Shown here in pieces: positions 49,320 through 57,746 of a stretch of DNA of 64,000 nt. Source of the stretch: Chloroflexota bacterium (GTDB lineage: Bacteria > Chloroflexota > Dormibacteria > Dormibacterales > Dormibacteraceae); NCBI GenBank assembly GCA_005880695.1, contig VBGR01000034.1, forward strand, positions 62,001-126,000, written 5' to 3'. How positions within the stretch are numbered: the stretch's first letter is position 1; each line of letters opens with the position of its first letter. The position numbers and the translations under genes were made by a program. Under the pieces are notes generated by a model. The model saw only the letters and a list, made by a program, of their open reading frames with translations, did not search any database and had not been told where the DNA came from.

Positions 49320-50518
49320 CCTCGACGGCAGGCCGGCCCCAGGTTGGAAGGTTGCTGAGCCTGTCGGGGGGCCACCTGGTGACGGATGTCAACCAGGGGG
49401 TCGTGATTCTCCTGGTGCCGGTCGTCAAAGCTTCGCTGGGCCTCTCCATCGGCGCCGCGGCCCTCCTGGTCACGGTCTCCACGGTCGCCTCCTCCGTTGT
49501 GCAACCGCTGTTCGGAGCCATCACCGACCGTTATGACCTGCGCTGGCTGATCCCGGCCGGCGTCTTCCTGGCCGGGGCCGGCATCCTGGTCGCCGCCCTT
49601 GCGCCCGGCTACTCGATAGTGCTGCTGGGCGTGCTCCTGAGCGGGCTCGGCGTGGCCGCCTTCCACCCGGAAGCCGCGCGCTGGGCGGGCGAGGCGTCCG
49701 GCCGCCTGCGGGCGACCGGGATGTCCTGGTTCTCAGTGGGCGGGAACGCCGGCTTTGCGCTGGGCGTGCTGGTCACGGCGCCGCTGGTCGGCTGGGCCGG
49801 CAGCCGGGCGGGCGCCGCCTGGCTGATGCTGCCGCCGGCGCTCTACGCCGCCTACCTGCTCTGGGAGGTGACCCGGTTCCCAGCGCGCGAAGCCGGACGG
49901 GGCCAGCCCGTCTGGTCGGCGGTCCGGGCCACCCTCTCGCCCTCAATAGGGCTGCTGGTCGGCTTCATCGTGGTCCGCTCGGTCGTCTCCGTGGGGATGG
50001 CGACCTTCACCCCGCTCTATCTGCAGCTGGTCCGGGGGATGCCCCTCAGCGAGGCGGGCGCCATCACCTTCGCGTTCCTTCTGGCGGGCGCTGTCGGGAC
50101 GCTGGCCGGGGGACCGGTGGCGGACATCTTCGGCCGCAAGGTGATGCTGACCGTCTCGCTCGCGCTGATGCCTCCGCTCGGGCTGGCCTTCGTCTACCTG
50201 CCCAACCTGGCCGGCTATGCGGCGCTGGTCGTGATGGGCGCGCTGGTCGTATCCACTTTCGGCGTGACAGTCGTGATGGCGCAGGAGCTGATGCCGAAGC
50301 ACGCCGGCACAGCATCCGGCATCACGATCGGTTTTTCGATCGGAGTTGGCGGCGTGGCGGTGGCGCTGTTGGGGCGTCTGGCCGACCTGGTCGGCCTTAC
50401 GACCACCCTTGTCTTCCTGGCGCTTATCCCGATCGCCGGCGTGCTTCTGGTCCTGCCCCTGCGAGAGACAAAACCAGCGCAGGCCGCTCAGCCGGCTCGT
50501 ACCAACGTCCAACCCTGA
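49316..50518 (+). CDS. MFS transporter, fosmidomycin-resistance (Fsr)-like
   Basis: The 400-residue protein has twelve predicted transmembrane helices. The N-terminal SGGHLVTDVNQGVVILLVPV resembles Fsr-type efflux proteins, and GAITDRYDLRWLIPAG is the MFS loop between helices 2 and 3. GLGVAAFHPEAARWAGEASG is also typical of the Fsr group. Substrate unknown; probably small-molecule efflux. GTG at 49316 overlaps the channel stop. Confidence 0.85.
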   Translation: MTSTAGRPQVGRLLSLSGGHLVTDVNQGVVILLVPVVKASLGLSIGAAALLVTVSTVASSVVQPLFGAITDRYDLRWLIPAGVFLAGAGILVAALAPGYSIVLLGVLLSGLGVAAFHPEAARWAGEASGRLRATGMSWFSVGGNAGFALGVLVTAPLVGWAGSRAGAAWLMLPPALYAAYLLWEVTRFPAREAGRGQPVWSAVRATLSPSIGLLVGFIVVRSVVSVGMATFTPLYLQLVRGMPLSEAGAITFAFLLAGAVGTLAGGPVADIFGRKVMLTVSLALMPPLGLAFVYLPNLAGYAALVVMGALVVSTFGVTVVMAQELMPKHAGTASGITIGFSIGVGGVAVALLGRLADLVGLTTTLVFLALIPIAGVLLVLPLRETKPAQAAQPARTNVQP

Positions 50519-50542
50519 TTCCGTGCTTCGATTGACGCGCTG

Positions 50543-51424
50543 ATGGACGTCTATCGGACTCCAGATGAGCGCTTCGAGGCGCTTCCCGGGTACCCGTTCG
50601 AACCCCGCTACGTCGAGCTGGACGGCCTCCGTCTGCACTACCTCGACGAGGGTCAGGGTGACCCGGTGCTGCTCCTCCACGGCGAGCCGGACTGGTCCTA
50701 CCTCTACCGGCGGATGGTCCCGATCCTCGCCCTGGCCCGGCGCGTCATCGCCCCCGACTACTTTGGCTTCGGACGCTCTGACAAGCCGGTCGGCCCGGAT
50801 TTCTACACCTACGACCGCCACGTGGAATCCATCAAAGCTTTGATCGAGCGGCTGGACCTCCGCCAGGTCACCGTCGTCATGCAGGACTGGGGAGGACCGA
50901 TCGGTCTGCGCGTGGCAGTCGAGATGCGCGAGCGCTTCGACCGGCTGGTCGTGCTCAACACCGGCCTCTTCGGCGGCAAGGAGTGGCCGACGGAAGGCTT
51001 TCTCAGCTGGCGGCGCTTCGCCGAGCGGGCCGGGCTCGAGCTGCCGGTGGGCCGCATCATCCAGCTCTCCTGCGTGCGCCAGCTGGAGCCCGAGGTGGTG
51101 GCGGCGTACGAAGCGCCCTGGCCGGTGCCGGAGTCAAAGCACGGCGTGGCCCGCTTCCCGCTCCTGGTACCGCTCGACGCCGATGACCCGGCCGCCGCGC
51201 CGCTGCGCAGGGTGGCGAAAGAACTGCGTGGCTGGGAGGTGCCGGCCCTGGTTCTCTGGAGCGACAGCGATCCCGTCTTCCCTGTCGAGTTCGGCCGCCG
51301 GTTTGCCGAGTTCCTGCCTGGCGCGGGTGAGATGGAGGTCATCGCGGGCGCCGGCCACATGCTGCAGGAGGACAAGGGCGAGGAGATCGCGGAGCGGATC
51401 GTGCGGTGGGTGAGCTCCGAGTAG
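50543..51424 (+). CDS. Haloalkane dehalogenase-like alpha/beta hydrolase
   Basis: The 293-residue enzyme has the HLD-I layout. HGEPDWSYLYR (46-56) forms the oxyanion hole, VVMQDWGGPIGLR has nucleophile D115 and the halide-binding W116, and GAGHMLQEDKGEEI near the C-terminus carries the base histidine. The GFGRSDKP and FVNTGL-type segments (VVLNTGLFGG) also fit. It would hydrolyse a carbon-halogen bond, though some family members have other substrates. ATG at 50543. It overlaps the next gene by 19 bases. Confidence 0.87.
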   Translation: MDVYRTPDERFEALPGYPFEPRYVELDGLRLHYLDEGQGDPVLLLHGEPDWSYLYRRMVPILALARRVIAPDYFGFGRSDKPVGPDFYTYDRHVESIKALIERLDLRQVTVVMQDWGGPIGLRVAVEMRERFDRLVVLNTGLFGGKEWPTEGFLSWRRFAERAGLELPVGRIIQLSCVRQLEPEVVAAYEAPWPVPESKHGVARFPLLVPLDADDPAAAPLRRVAKELRGWEVPALVLWSDSDPVFPVEFGRRFAEFLPGAGEMEVIAGAGHMLQEDKGEEIAERIVRWVSSE

Positions 51425-52797
51425 ACGGCCGGCCCCAGGCGATCGCCCTGGGTTCGCTGGTCCTGGGCGCGCTTCTGCTGATCGCCAAGCTGGTGGTCGG
51501 CATCCTGACCGGGAGCCTCGGGATCCTCAGCGAGGCCGCTCACTCGGCCCTGGACGTGGCGGCATCCGCCTTTGCGCTGGTGGCGGTGCGGACCTCCCGC
51601 CGCCCGGCCGACCAGGAGCACCCCTACGGGCACGGCCGGGTCGAGAACCTGGCCGCCTACACGGAGGGGCTGGTCCTGCTGGTCACTGCGCTCGGCCTCA
51701 TGTACGAGGCGGGCCGCCGCCTGCTGGCAGGCGCCGCCCAGGTCGACGCGGCCAGCTACGCCTTCATCCTCCTGATCATCGCGATGGCGGTCGAAGCCGG
51801 TCGTGGGATGGTGCTGCGCTGGGCAGGCCGGGCCGCCGCCAGCCAGGCCCTCACCGCCGACGCGGGCAACCGCTGGGCCGACGTAGCCTCGGCGCTGGCC
51901 GTGCTCGCCGGCCTGGCGGGAGTTCGCCTGGGGATCCCCTGGGCCGATGCGGTTGCCGCCCTGGCAGTGGGTGCTTTCATCGCCTTCGCCGCGATCCGGA
52001 TCCTGCTCCAGGCCGGCGACGAGCTGATGGACCGGGCACCGGTCGGCGCCGAGGCGGACTTGCGACGCGCCATCGGGGCGGTACCGGGGGTCGAGGAGGT
52101 GCGGGCAGTCAGGGTCCGCCGTTCGGGTCCCCGGCTGCTTGGCGATGCCCACATCGCCACCCGCCGCATGCTCTCGGTCGAAGGAGCCCAGTCCCTTTCG
52201 GAGGAAGTCCAGGGCAAGGTCGCCGAGGCGCTCCCAGAAGTCGACCTGGTGCTCGTCGTCGAAGGCCAGCAGCACGCGGAAAACCTGGTCGAACGCGTCC
52301 ACGCCGCGGCGGCCCGCGTCGGCCAGGTCCGGGACCTCCACAACGTGACGGTGGAGGAGGAGCAGGACGGGACGCTGCACCTCACGATGCACGCGAAGCT
52401 GCCCGGAGGCCTGACGCTGGAGGAGGCCGAGCGGACAACCGGCGACCTCGAGAGCGCACTGCGCGAGGAGTTCCCTGAGGTCTCCCGCGTCGACGTCCAC
52501 CTGGAACCGCTGGAGCCGGAGCTCGTGCGCGGCCAGGACGTCACCCGGAGCCGACGCGAGGTCGCCGACCGCATCCGTGGAGTGGTCGAGGCGCACCCGG
52601 ATGTTGTCGCTTGCCGCGATGTCGAGCTCAGCTCACGCGATGGCCAGATCACGGCTCATGTGGTGGCGGAGATCGCCGGCGACATCCCGCTGGAGCGCGC
52701 ACACGACATCGAGAGCGAGCTCGAGCAACGCATCCAGAGGGCGGCCCCCGAGGTGCACGAGGTGGTGGCAAGGGTTACCGCGCCCAGCACACCGTGA
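51406..52797 (+). CDS. CDF family metal transporter with repeated cytoplasmic domains
   Basis: The 463-residue protein has six transmembrane helices (about 10-210) with metal residues ILSEAAHSALDV in helix 2 and TADAGNRWADVAS in helix 5 (H/D and N/D). After the usual dimerisation domain (about 211-290) two more ferredoxin-like segments follow (about 295-370 and 385-460), each shaped like VRDLHNVTVEEEQDGTLHL and VACRDVELSSRDGQITAHV. Most CDF proteins have one. The substrate metal is uncertain; Fe/Zn/Mn are options. GTG at 51406 lies in the end of the dehalogenase gene. Confidence 0.87.
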   Translation: MGELRVDGRPQAIALGSLVLGALLLIAKLVVGILTGSLGILSEAAHSALDVAASAFALVAVRTSRRPADQEHPYGHGRVENLAAYTEGLVLLVTALGLMYEAGRRLLAGAAQVDAASYAFILLIIAMAVEAGRGMVLRWAGRAAASQALTADAGNRWADVASALAVLAGLAGVRLGIPWADAVAALAVGAFIAFAAIRILLQAGDELMDRAPVGAEADLRRAIGAVPGVEEVRAVRVRRSGPRLLGDAHIATRRMLSVEGAQSLSEEVQGKVAEALPEVDLVLVVEGQQHAENLVERVHAAAARVGQVRDLHNVTVEEEQDGTLHLTMHAKLPGGLTLEEAERTTGDLESALREEFPEVSRVDVHLEPLEPELVRGQDVTRSRREVADRIRGVVEAHPDVVACRDVELSSRDGQITAHVVAEIAGDIPLERAHDIESELEQRIQRAAPEVHEVVARVTAPSTP

Positions 52798-53654
52798 GGC
52801 CGGCGGGGCCTGACGACGTGCCGGCCCTCCTGGAGCTGCTAGAGGCCGTAGAGCGCAAGCGCTTCCGACCGCCCGACGACTGGTCGGCCTCGACCCGAGT
52901 CGTCGAGAACGAACACGGCCTGTCTGGCTTCGCCCTGCTCCGAGGACCGATCGGAACCGGGATCCAGGTCTCGATCGCCGGGACCGACATCAGCGTCCGG
53001 CGACGCCTCCTGAGCTGGGCCCTGGCAGCCGCCAGCGAGCAGCGCGCCAGCCGCCTGAGCCTCTGGCTGGAGAAGGGCCGGACGGAGTGGCTGGCCGGCC
53101 AGGGCTTTCACCTCGCACGTCCGTTCTGGCGGATGGACCGCCCGGACCTGGAGGCGGTTCCAGAGGGTAGGCTCCCGGCTGGATTCCGGCTGATCAGCCG
53201 CGATCAGGGATTGGTGGGGGACGAGGTCTGGTTCCAGTCTCGCAACGCAGGATTCGCGGATCACTGGAATTTCGCCGCCGACTCCGCGGAGTCGTTCGAG
53301 CGCCGCCGTCGTGACAGCGACCACTGGCTGCAGCTGCTGGCCTTGAACGCCCTCAACGCGCACCCTGCTGCGGTCGCCTTCTCCAGCGTCATCGAGCTTG
53401 GCGACGAGCGGCCGCAACCCGTCGGCTACGTCGAGGAGGTTGCGACTCTTCCTCCGTTCCGGCGGCGAGGACTTGCCCGGGCGCTGACGATCGAGGCGCT
53501 CGGGCGGCTTCGGGAGCGAGGAGCTCGGTCGGCGTCGCTCAACGTCGACGCGCTGAATCCGACCCAGGCTTACGCGCTCTACCGGACGCTCGGGTTCGAG
53601 GTCGCTCGCGAGTACGAGGTCTGGGAGCGCGCCTTGGACCGGACCAGCTCGTAG
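52794..53654 (+). CDS. GNAT acetyltransferase with two domains, MshD-like
   Basis: The 286-residue protein has two GNAT-like halves. The C-terminal one has VEEVATLPPFRRRGLARALTI with the acetyl-CoA loop and NVDALNPTQAYALYRTLGF, close to mycothiol synthase and related acetyltransferases. The N-terminal half (PAGPDDVPALLELLEA onward) is a degenerate copy. No other mycothiol gene is nearby, so the substrate is open. GTG at 52794 overlaps the CDF stop (GTGA). The last 76 bases overlap the convergent decarboxylase gene. Confidence 0.78.
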   Translation: MRPAGPDDVPALLELLEAVERKRFRPPDDWSASTRVVENEHGLSGFALLRGPIGTGIQVSIAGTDISVRRRLLSWALAAASEQRASRLSLWLEKGRTEWLAGQGFHLARPFWRMDRPDLEAVPEGRLPAGFRLISRDQGLVGDEVWFQSRNAGFADHWNFAADSAESFERRRRDSDHWLQLLALNALNAHPAAVAFSSVIELGDERPQPVGYVEEVATLPPFRRRGLARALTIEALGRLRERGARSASLNVDALNPTQAYALYRTLGFEVAREYEVWERALDRTSS

Positions 53655-55006
53655 ACGGCCCGCACGTCGTCCCTTGTCGTCCGCAGGTTCCCGATCGCGA
53701 TGCGGAGCGCGTAGGCGCCCCGGACCGTCGTATGGGAGATGAAGGCTTCGCCTGAGGAGTTGACCGCATCCTCGATTGCCTGGTTCAGAGCATCACCGCC
53801 CTTGCAGCGGAAGACGACGGTGCTGAATGGACTGGGCGCCAGCACCTCGAAGTCGGGGTCGGCCTCGAGCCAGCGCCGTAGCTCCTGCGCCCATTCGATG
53901 TGCCTTGCGATGCGTTCCCGGGCGCCGTCGAGCCCGAAAGCCCGCATCACGAACCACAGCTTCAGGCTCCGGAAGCGGCGGCCCAGCGAGTTGCCGAAAT
54001 CCATCAGGTTGCGGACTTCGCCGTCGGCGCTCGCGAGGTAGTCGGGAACCACGCTGAAAGCACGCTTCAGGACGTCTTCGCGCCGGCAGTAGAGCACGCT
54101 GCAGTCGATCGGCGTGAAAAGCCACTTATGCGGATTGACGACCACGGAATCGGCCCGTTCGCAGCCGGCGAGGATCTCGCGTTGGCTCTCCAGGATCGCA
54201 GCCGCACCGCCGTAGGCGGCGTCGACGTGAAGCCAGAGCTCCTCCCGTTCGCAGATGGCGGCGAGGGCCGGGATCGGGTCGATTGACGTGGTCGAGGTGG
54301 TCCCGACCGTGCCGACGACTGCGAAAGGCAGGTGGCCGGCCGCGCGGTCGGCGGCGATCGCGCGCTCGAGCGCAGCCGGCTCCATGCGGAACTCGCCGTC
54401 GACCGGGATCTTGACGACGCCCTCACTGCCGACTCCAAGCGTCAGGCCGGCCTTCTCGACCGAGGAGTGCGCTTCGGCCGAGGTGTAGAAGCGAAGCGAC
54501 CGGGTGATGCCGCGGCGGCGGACCTCGAGTCCGGGAACCGCTTCACGCGCGCCGGCCAGCGCATAGAGCGTGCTGCTGGAGGCGGTGTCGTTGATCACAC
54601 CCCGGAACGACGGCGGCAGGCCGATGGCTTCCCTCAGCCAGCCCGTGGTGACCTCTTCCAGCTCGGTCGCGGCCGGGGAGGTCCGCCAGAGCATCGCGTT
54701 GACGTTCAGGCCCGCGCAGAGCAGCTCCGCGAGGATGCCCGGCGCTGAACCCGTGATGCCGAAGTAAGCGAAGAAGCGAGGGTGCTGCCAGTGCGTGATG
54801 CCGGGCAGGATCAGCGACTCGAAGTCGTCGAGCAGCCGGTCGAGTGGCTCGCCCTGGAGCGGCGGCGAGGCTGGCAGCTTCGCGGTCAGGTCACCCGGGC
54901 GCGCCTGCGAGAGGACGGGGTAGGCACCGACTCCAGCCAGGTAGTCGGCTACCCAGTCGGCGGCCCGGTGAAGGGCCGGCCGAAGCTCCTCGGGGTCGAA
55001 GTCCAT
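53579..55006 (-). CDS. Aromatic-L-amino-acid decarboxylase-type PLP enzyme
   Basis: The 475-residue group II decarboxylase has the PLP lysine motif NPHKWLFTPIDCSVLY (about 290-305), DAAYGGAAAI for cofactor binding, and HPRFFAYF and TDTASSS-like NDTASSSTLYAL regions near the active site. It probably decarboxylates an aromatic amino acid such as tryptophan, tyrosine or phenylalanine. The final 22 residues lie antisense to the acetyltransferase gene and look unlike the family. ATG at 55006 has TACTTT 6 bases upstream, so it is probably leaderless. Confidence 0.9.
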   Translation of the reverse strand: MDFDPEELRPALHRAADWVADYLAGVGAYPVLSQARPGDLTAKLPASPPLQGEPLDRLLDDFESLILPGITHWQHPRFFAYFGITGSAPGILAELLCAGLNVNAMLWRTSPAATELEEVTTGWLREAIGLPPSFRGVINDTASSSTLYALAGAREAVPGLEVRRRGITRSLRFYTSAEAHSSVEKAGLTLGVGSEGVVKIPVDGEFRMEPAALERAIAADRAAGHLPFAVVGTVGTTSTTSIDPIPALAAICEREELWLHVDAAYGGAAAILESQREILAGCERADSVVVNPHKWLFTPIDCSVLYCRREDVLKRAFSVVPDYLASADGEVRNLMDFGNSLGRRFRSLKLWFVMRAFGLDGARERIARHIEWAQELRRWLEADPDFEVLAPSPFSTVVFRCKGGDALNQAIEDAVNSSGEAFISHTTVRGAYALRIAIGNLRTTRDDVRAVYELVRSKARSQTSYSRATSNPSVR

Positions 55007-55012
55007 GCCCGG

Positions 55013-55018
55013 AAAGTA
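55013..55018 (-). promoter_or_regulatory. -10 element of the decarboxylase gene (leaderless)
   Basis: TACTTT on the minus strand is followed by 6 bases and the ATG at 55006. Confidence 0.5.
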
Positions 55019-55081
55019 AAACAGGAGGGCGCGGCCGGCGCCCTCCCGCGGGGTGTGGTGGGAGAAGTGGTTCTCGCTTGG

Positions 55082-55609
55082 TTACGCGGTGCGACGCTCG
55101 CCCTGGCGAGCCCGGCGAGTGCCCCGGCTCACGGTCCGGCGAGCCGTCGACGTCGCCCTCTGAGCGGTCCGCTTCACCCGGCGGGCCGGTGCGCTGGTCC
55201 GGCGCGGGGGTCGCGGCGGCTCACTGGCGCGCTCGATCCGCTTGAGGACGCCACCCAGAAGGCTGACGCCGCCGTTGACGACCGCCAGCGTCTGGTACGA
55301 AAGCGTGCCCAGGGCATCCTTGCGCCGGGCCCGCGCCTTCATTGCGTGGAGGCCGGCCAAGAGCAGGCGCTCCGGCATCAGGCCGGCGGCGAACTCAGCC
55401 GAATCCTCGATCAGGTCGCCGGTTTCCCGGCCGATCCCCTTGTTGATCGGGCCACCCTTCCGCTCCAGCTTGCGCGCCGTTCGCATTGGATGGACAACCG
55501 TGTCGCCCACGTCCTGCGCGGTCTTTGCGACCTGTGCCGCAGCCCCGGTGACGAGGTCAGCTCCCAGGACGCCGCTTTCGGTCGTCTTCTCGCCGATTTG
55601 AACAGCCAT
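55082..55609 (-). CDS. Phasin-like protein with basic tail (second locus)
   Basis: The 175-residue protein has a helical middle (LVTGAAAQVAKTAQDVGDTV to LEDSAEFAAGLM-like GDLIEDSAEFAAGL) and an Arg/Thr/Ala/Ser-rich tail (about 135-175), the same plan as the phasin-like gene at 4870. ATG at 55609 is preceded by GGGGGAG as ribosome site. Its promoter region contains GCGTTATG, also found in the phaR operator. Granule binding is inferred from these two points; a nucleoid-associated role is possible. Confidence 0.55.
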   Translation of the reverse strand: MAVQIGEKTTESGVLGADLVTGAAAQVAKTAQDVGDTVVHPMRTARKLERKGGPINKGIGRETGDLIEDSAEFAAGLMPERLLLAGLHAMKARARRKDALGTLSYQTLAVVNGGVSLLGGVLKRIERASEPPRPPRRTSAPARRVKRTAQRATSTARRTVSRGTRRARQGERRTA

Positions 55610-55653
55610 TTCAACTCCCCCTTTAGTAATAAACGTGAGTGTATGGCTGTATT

Positions 55654-55682
55654 TTGACACACTGCGCCATAACGCGTCAAGA
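55654..55682 (-). promoter_or_regulatory. Promoter with PhaR-like half-site before the second phasin-like gene
   Basis: On the minus strand a TTGACG -35 (about 55682-55677), an 18-base spacer and CAAAAT as -10 (about 55658-55653) precede the gene. The spacer holds GCGTTATG (55675-55668), the same eight bases as the right arm plus G of the phaR operator at 4816-4832. Confidence 0.5.
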
Positions 55683-56150
55683 CGGCCGGGGCAGCCGTCG
55701 CCAGATCAGGCGCAGAACTTCCCTGATGAAGGGGCCTCCCCAGATCCCGGTTGAGAGCAAGGCCCCGAAGAGGACCACTGCGTCCACGCTGTCCCGGCCC
55801 TGGCGCTCCCAGTAGACGTCGGCCAGGAAGAACCACAGCGCGAACTCGTCCAGGGTGAGCGCCGCGCCGACGCCGAAGAGGATCGGCGCCACGACCGTCA
55901 CGAGCCGCGAGCTTGGCGACTCAAGGAGCCCGATGTAGCCCGCCAGGAGCAGGAGGAGGATTCCCCAGACCAGGTGGTGGATGTGCGTCCCGCCGGCGGA
56001 CACGTTGTGGAACGGGCCGAACCCGGCCTTGATGGCATGGGTGATCGTGCGAACGATCCCGAAGGTCACGAAGAAGCTGGCGGAGGCCAGGAAGAGCCGC
56101 TCCCGCGGCGGGTTGTTGGCGAAGTGCTTCAGGTAGAGGTCCCGAATCAG
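55677..56150 (-). CDS. Small integral membrane protein with HIHH motif, probable CTG start
   Basis: From the CTG at 56150 the product has 157 residues and four transmembrane helices. SAGGTHIHHLVWGILLLLLAG contains a His-x-His-His group near a helix. GTG at 56069 is a conventional start but cuts the first helix: in-frame codons upstream read RDLYLKHFANNPPRERLFLA and are clearly coding-like. There is no ATG/GTG/TTG in frame before a TAG. It follows pspAB by 39 bases and probably belongs to the htpX-pspAB transcript. Function unknown. Confidence 0.6.
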   Translation of the reverse strand: MIRDLYLKHFANNPPRERLFLASASFFVTFGIVRTITHAIKAGFGPFHNVSAGGTHIHHLVWGILLLLLAGYIGLLESPSSRLVTVVAPILFGVGAALTLDEFALWFFLADVYWERQGRDSVDAVVLFGALLSTGIWGGPFIREVLRLIWRRLPRPS

Positions 56151-56189
56151 GGACGTTCCGCCTTCCGCCTGCCTAGAGTCCCAAATTGT

Positions 56190-56756
56190 CTAGACCGGGA
56201 TGCCCCAGAGGGCGTACCAGCGCTCCAGCTGGGGCTCCACCGGAAGTCCCTCAGGCTTCGCCAGAGCACTGAGCCGGAGCTCCTCGGCGTTGTCCCGCTG
56301 GTGGTCGCCGATCGGCAGGAATGGGTAGAAGTTGCCCTGCTTGTAGGAGTAGAGCCAGTAGACAGGGCGGGAGTTCTGAGTGAACTTGAAAGCCACGGCG
56401 AGGAGAAGGTCGCCGAGGCCGTCCTCCATAAGAGACGTGGCGGCACTGTGGAGGGCGGCGATCGCGTTCTGGAAGTCGGCCCCGTCAAGGATCAGCCATT
56501 CGAACCCGAGGTCGTCGGTCTTGTCCTCCACAGTCAGCGAACCCTCGCCCTGCAGCTTCAGGAGGTCGACGATCTCCTGCTTCAGCTGGTCGAAACGCCC
56601 GGGCGGCAGGCGCTTGAAGACGATGCCGACACGGCCGGCCGGCTGGAGGCCCGCCGAGGCCTCGAGGCCGACTGCCGCCGTGCTCATGGCGAAGAGCGCG
56701 TCCTCCTTCGAGGGAGGCAGCTTGGTGCGGCCGAGAAGGCTGTCGAGGAAGCCCAC
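56190..56756 (-). CDS. pspAB: PspA-associated protein PspAB
   Basis: The 188-residue protein matches the actinobacterial PspAB pattern: MGFLDSLLGRTKLPPSKEDA at the start, PVYWLYSYKQGNFYPFLPIGD (about 139-159) and ERWYALWGIPV at the end. PspAB is linked to the phage-shock membrane stress response and is usually encoded next to htpX, as here (32 bases after htpX). No pspA gene is in the window. It should act at the inner membrane under envelope stress. Confidence 0.85.
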   Translation of the reverse strand: MGFLDSLLGRTKLPPSKEDALFAMSTAAVGLEASAGLQPAGRVGIVFKRLPPGRFDQLKQEIVDLLKLQGEGSLTVEDKTDDLGFEWLILDGADFQNAIAALHSAATSLMEDGLGDLLLAVAFKFTQNSRPVYWLYSYKQGNFYPFLPIGDHQRDNAEELRLSALAKPEGLPVEPQLERWYALWGIPV

Positions 56757-56788
56757 GCCCAGACTCTAGCCGCTTGGCGGGAGCCCGC

Positions 56789-57685
56789 TCAGTGGGAGAG
56801 TTCCGCTTCGTAGTCGCGAAGTCGGGCGAGGCGGTGCTCGAGCGACGGATGCGTCGAGAAGAGCTCGGAGACCGAGCCGGGGGAGATGGCCGGGAAGATC
56901 ATCAGCGAGTTGCCGGCCTCGACGGCCCGCAGGTCCTGCTGAGGGATGCGCTGGATCTGGCCGCTGATCTTCGTCAGCGCCGAAGCCAGATGGGAAGGCT
57001 GGCCGGTGATCACGGCCGAGCCGCGGTCGGCTGAGTATTCGCGGTAACGGCTGAGGGTCCGGATCAAGACGAAGCTGACCGCCCAGACAACAGCTGAGAT
57101 CAGAAAGATGAAGACGAAGGCGCCGCCCCGGTCGCGATTGTCGCGGTCGCCGCCGCCGTAGAAGCCGCCCCAGAGTCCCGACTGAACGATGAAGGAGGCG
57201 ACCGTCGCAAAGAAGCTCGCCATGGCCATCACTCGCATGTCGCGGTGGATCACGTGGCTCAGCTCATGCGCCAGCACGGCCTCCATCTCCTCTGGTGTGA
57301 GCGCCTGCAGAATGCCGGTCGTGACAGCTACCAAGGCGTGCTTGGGATCGCGACCTGTGGCCATGGCGTTCGGCACCGGCGAGTCGATCAGCGCGACCTT
57401 TGGCTTGGGGATCCCGGTCAGAGCGGCCAGCCGCCCGACCATGTCGTGCAGCTGCGGGGCCTGCTGTTCGGAGACCTCCTGGGCGCCGAGGGAAAGCAGG
57501 ATCAGCTTGTCGGACCAGTAGTACTGGGCGACCAGTAGCACGGCGGCGACGACGACGATAAAGAAGAGCGGGACCCCGAACCGCCAGAGCGCCCCGATGA
57601 AGGCCAGGTAGATCAGGGCGAGCAGGAACATCGTCAGGAACATTCGGAGCGTGAGCCCCCGATCCGGGCCGAGTCGCCTTTCCAT
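56789..57685 (-). CDS. htpX: Membrane zinc metalloprotease HtpX
   Basis: The 298-residue M48 protease has two N-terminal transmembrane helices (about 12-50), the zinc motif VLAHELSHVIHRD (HExxH, about 137-149), a further membrane pair, and the third ligand in SRYREYSADRGSAV. It degrades misfolded membrane proteins and is upstream of pspAB. ATG at 57685; TATATC lies 10 bases upstream on the minus strand. Confidence 0.93.
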   Translation of the reverse strand: MERRLGPDRGLTLRMFLTMFLLALIYLAFIGALWRFGVPLFFIVVVAAVLLVAQYYWSDKLILLSLGAQEVSEQQAPQLHDMVGRLAALTGIPKPKVALIDSPVPNAMATGRDPKHALVAVTTGILQALTPEEMEAVLAHELSHVIHRDMRVMAMASFFATVASFIVQSGLWGGFYGGGDRDNRDRGGAFVFIFLISAVVWAVSFVLIRTLSRYREYSADRGSAVITGQPSHLASALTKISGQIQRIPQQDLRAVEAGNSLMIFPAISPGSVSELFSTHPSLEHRLARLRDYEAELSH

Positions 57686-57746
57686 CGCGGTTCTGGATAT
57701 ACCCCCCGTCGGTTCACCATAATCGGAGTCAGGAGGTGACCGCTAA

